Below, one piece after another: positions 5,042-6,276 of a stretch of 6,276 bases of DNA. Every line of letters begins with the position of its first letter. Within the stretch, counting starts at the first letter, position 1. Under the pieces are notes generated by a model that did not search any database, was not told where the DNA came from, and saw nothing but the letters and a program-made list of their open reading frames with translations. The DNA is taken from assembly GCA_016199255.1 (NCBI GenBank), contig JACQHA010000073.1, positions 1-6,276 of the forward strand, given 5' to 3'. This DNA is from Deinococcus sp. Its GTDB lineage: Bacteria > Deinococcota > Deinococci > JACQHA01. Both the position numbers and the translations under genes were made by a program.

Positions 5042-6061
5042 ATGAGGATCGCCCGCTATGCCACCAGACGTCTGGCGCTCCTGGTGCCGGTGCTCCTGGG
5101 GGCGACTTTAGTAGCGTTTCTCCTGACGCGCATTGTGCCCGGCAACCCCATTGACAAAGTGGCCGGGCCCTATGTGTCTGTGGAGCGGCGTGCCCAGATG
5201 AAACACGAGGCCCGGCTGGACCTGCCTATTGCCCAGCAATTCGTCCTGTATGTGGCCGACGTGGTGACCAAGGGCGACCTGGGGGTGTCGTACACCACTG
5301 GCCAGCCGGTGCTGAATGACCTCTTGCAGCGCTTCCCGGCCACTTTCGAGCTGGTGACCTTTGGCATGGTCTTGGCCATTCTCATCGCCGTGCCCCTAGG
5401 AGCAGTAAGCGCCCTGCGTAAAGATTCCCTGGGCGACCAGGTGGGGCGGGTGCTGGCGGTGTTGGGGGTGTCCATTCCGATTTTCTGGCTGGGGCTGTTG
5501 TTGCTCTATCTCTTCTTCTTCCGGCTGAGCTGGGCACCGCCGCCTTTGGGGCGGCTGCCGCCCCTGACCACGTCGCCACCTCATGTCACTGGCCTTTTCA
5601 CGGTGGACGCGCTGTTGGCCGGCCAGTGGCAGACCCTCGGCCAGGCGCTGGCGGCGCTCATCTTGCCCGCGGTGACGCTGGCGGTGACCGCCATGGCGCC
5701 CATCACCCGCATCACCCGCTCCAGCATGATTGAGGCCCTGGAGTCAGAATTTGTGCGGGCCAGCACTAGTCTCGGCCTGCCCTGGCGCACCATTGTGTGG
5801 CGCCATGCGTTCCGCAATGCTCTGATCCCGGTGCTGACCATGATTGCCGCGGTGTACGGCTTCGCCCTGGGTGGCGAGGTGATTGTGGAATACGTGTTTA
5901 GTTGGCCGGGGCTGGGGAACTATGCCCTGAACGCTATTTTAGGCAGCGACTTCCCAGCCATCCAGGGGATGATTCTCCTGGTGACTACCTCGTACCTGGT
6001 GATATACCTGCTGCTGGACCTGAGCACCGCCGCCATTGACCCGCGGGTGGAGCTGACGTGA
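5042..6061 (+). CDS. ABC transporter permease, DppB/OppB family
   Basis: This inner-membrane subunit of the peptide-type importer is 339 residues long from the ATG at 5042. About six membrane segments can be seen, near residues 11-30, 101-122, 136-160, 201-222, 258-280 and 308-329. The cytoplasmic EAA coupling loop, which contacts the ATPase, is at about 238-256 (VRASTSLGLPWRTIVWRHA). The amino terminus MRIARYATRRLALLVPVLLG and the DPRVELT end are typical of DppB, with the usual large extracytoplasmic loop after the first segment. The frame is open back to a GTG at 5000, but those 14 extra residues are encoded by the GC hairpin and do not resemble the family, so I reject that start. No Shine-Dalgarno precedes the ATG, which suggests weak or coupled initiation. 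The gene follows the binding protein by 49 bases and overlaps the next permease by four. Confidence 0.95.
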   Translation: MRIARYATRRLALLVPVLLGATLVAFLLTRIVPGNPIDKVAGPYVSVERRAQMKHEARLDLPIAQQFVLYVADVVTKGDLGVSYTTGQPVLNDLLQRFPATFELVTFGMVLAILIAVPLGAVSALRKDSLGDQVGRVLAVLGVSIPIFWLGLLLLYLFFFRLSWAPPPLGRLPPLTTSPPHVTGLFTVDALLAGQWQTLGQALAALILPAVTLAVTAMAPITRITRSSMIEALESEFVRASTSLGLPWRTIVWRHAFRNALIPVLTMIAAVYGFALGGEVIVEYVFSWPGLGNYALNAILGSDFPAIQGMILLVTTSYLVIYLLLDLSTAAIDPRVELT

Positions 6062-6276
6062 GCGCGGTGCGCACCGCTCCATCCCCCCTGCGCCTTTTCA
6101 GCGAGGCGCACTATGTGCTCAGGCGCAACCCCACCACCCTGGCCGGGCTACTCGTGGTACTCTTCATGGCCCTGGCGGGCCTCTTAGCGCCGGTGCTGGC
6201 GCCGCGCGGCCCAGTACAGAAGGACTTTGCCCATGTGTCCCAGCCGCCCAGCGCCCAGTTCCCCATGGGCACCGAC
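6058..6276 (+). CDS. ABC transporter permease, DppC/OppC family, 3' end cut by window edge
   Basis: This is the second membrane subunit expected to pair with the DppB-like permease. Only the first 73 residues are present. There is a short cytoplasmic lead containing RRNPTTLAG, one membrane segment at about 27-48, then PPSAQFPMGTD at the right edge. The last piece matches the conserved DppC region that normally continues as a GTDxxGRD motif. The GTG at 6058 overlaps the previous TGA in a GTGA arrangement, and GGTGGAG lies just upstream at 6046-6052, so translation is probably coupled to the DppB-like gene. The EAA loop is not yet reached. Confidence 0.93.
   Translation, partial: MSAVRTAPSPLRLFSEAHYVLRRNPTTLAGLLVVLFMALAGLLAPVLAPRGPVQKDFAHVSQPPSAQFPMGTD

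Noticed and set aside
1..6276. A novel multi-gene system such as a defence island, CRISPR array or mobile element
   Set aside because: All six genes belong to familiar housekeeping or uptake families. I saw no spaced direct repeats, transposase, integrase or terminal inverted repeats.

Overview
The window is GC-rich bacterial chromosomal DNA whose coding third positions are mostly G or C. It holds six genes in two sets that point away from each other across a 175-base divergent intergenic region at 2174-2348. Neither substrate-binding protein has a lipobox cysteine; both have plain Sec (signal peptidase I) signals. That argues against a typical Gram-positive arrangement. A Deinococcota-like or Chloroflexota-like origin is a guess only, as nothing in the window fixes the phylum.

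Left part, minus strand (1-2173): a metal-uptake operon read right to left. It encodes a Fur-family metalloregulator, then a TroA/ZnuA/MntC-type metal-binding periplasmic protein, then the start of a MntB/ZnuC-type ATPase cut by the left edge. The permease is presumably just beyond that edge. A 15-base Fur-type inverted repeat (TGCAAA-N3-TTTGCA) covers the probable -35 box of the regulator, so the operon is probably autoregulated by metal. The ion is most likely Mn or Zn.

Middle, plus strand (2349-3191): ispH, the last enzyme of the MEP isoprenoid pathway and a [4Fe-4S] enzyme, appears to be a single-gene unit ending in a terminator-like hairpin. Its upstream region carries a perfect 14-base palindrome unrelated to the Fur site.

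Right part, plus strand (3192-6276): the start of an oligopeptide/dipeptide-type (family 5) ABC uptake operon. It encodes a solute-binding protein, a DppB-like permease, and a DppC-like permease cut by the right edge and overlapping the previous gene by 4 bases. The binding-protein gene has a leader of about 140 bases containing a perfect TATAAT, an intrinsic-terminator-like hairpin with six Ts, a second small hairpin and a strong Shine-Dalgarno site. That layout could be an attenuator. A very stable GC hairpin sits between the binding-protein and permease genes.

I found no mobile element, CRISPR array, tRNA, rRNA or defence system, and the gene content is conventional. The points that deserve a second look are regulatory: the two different palindromes between the regulator and ispH, the leader of the peptide operon, and the ambiguous start of the metal-binding protein.
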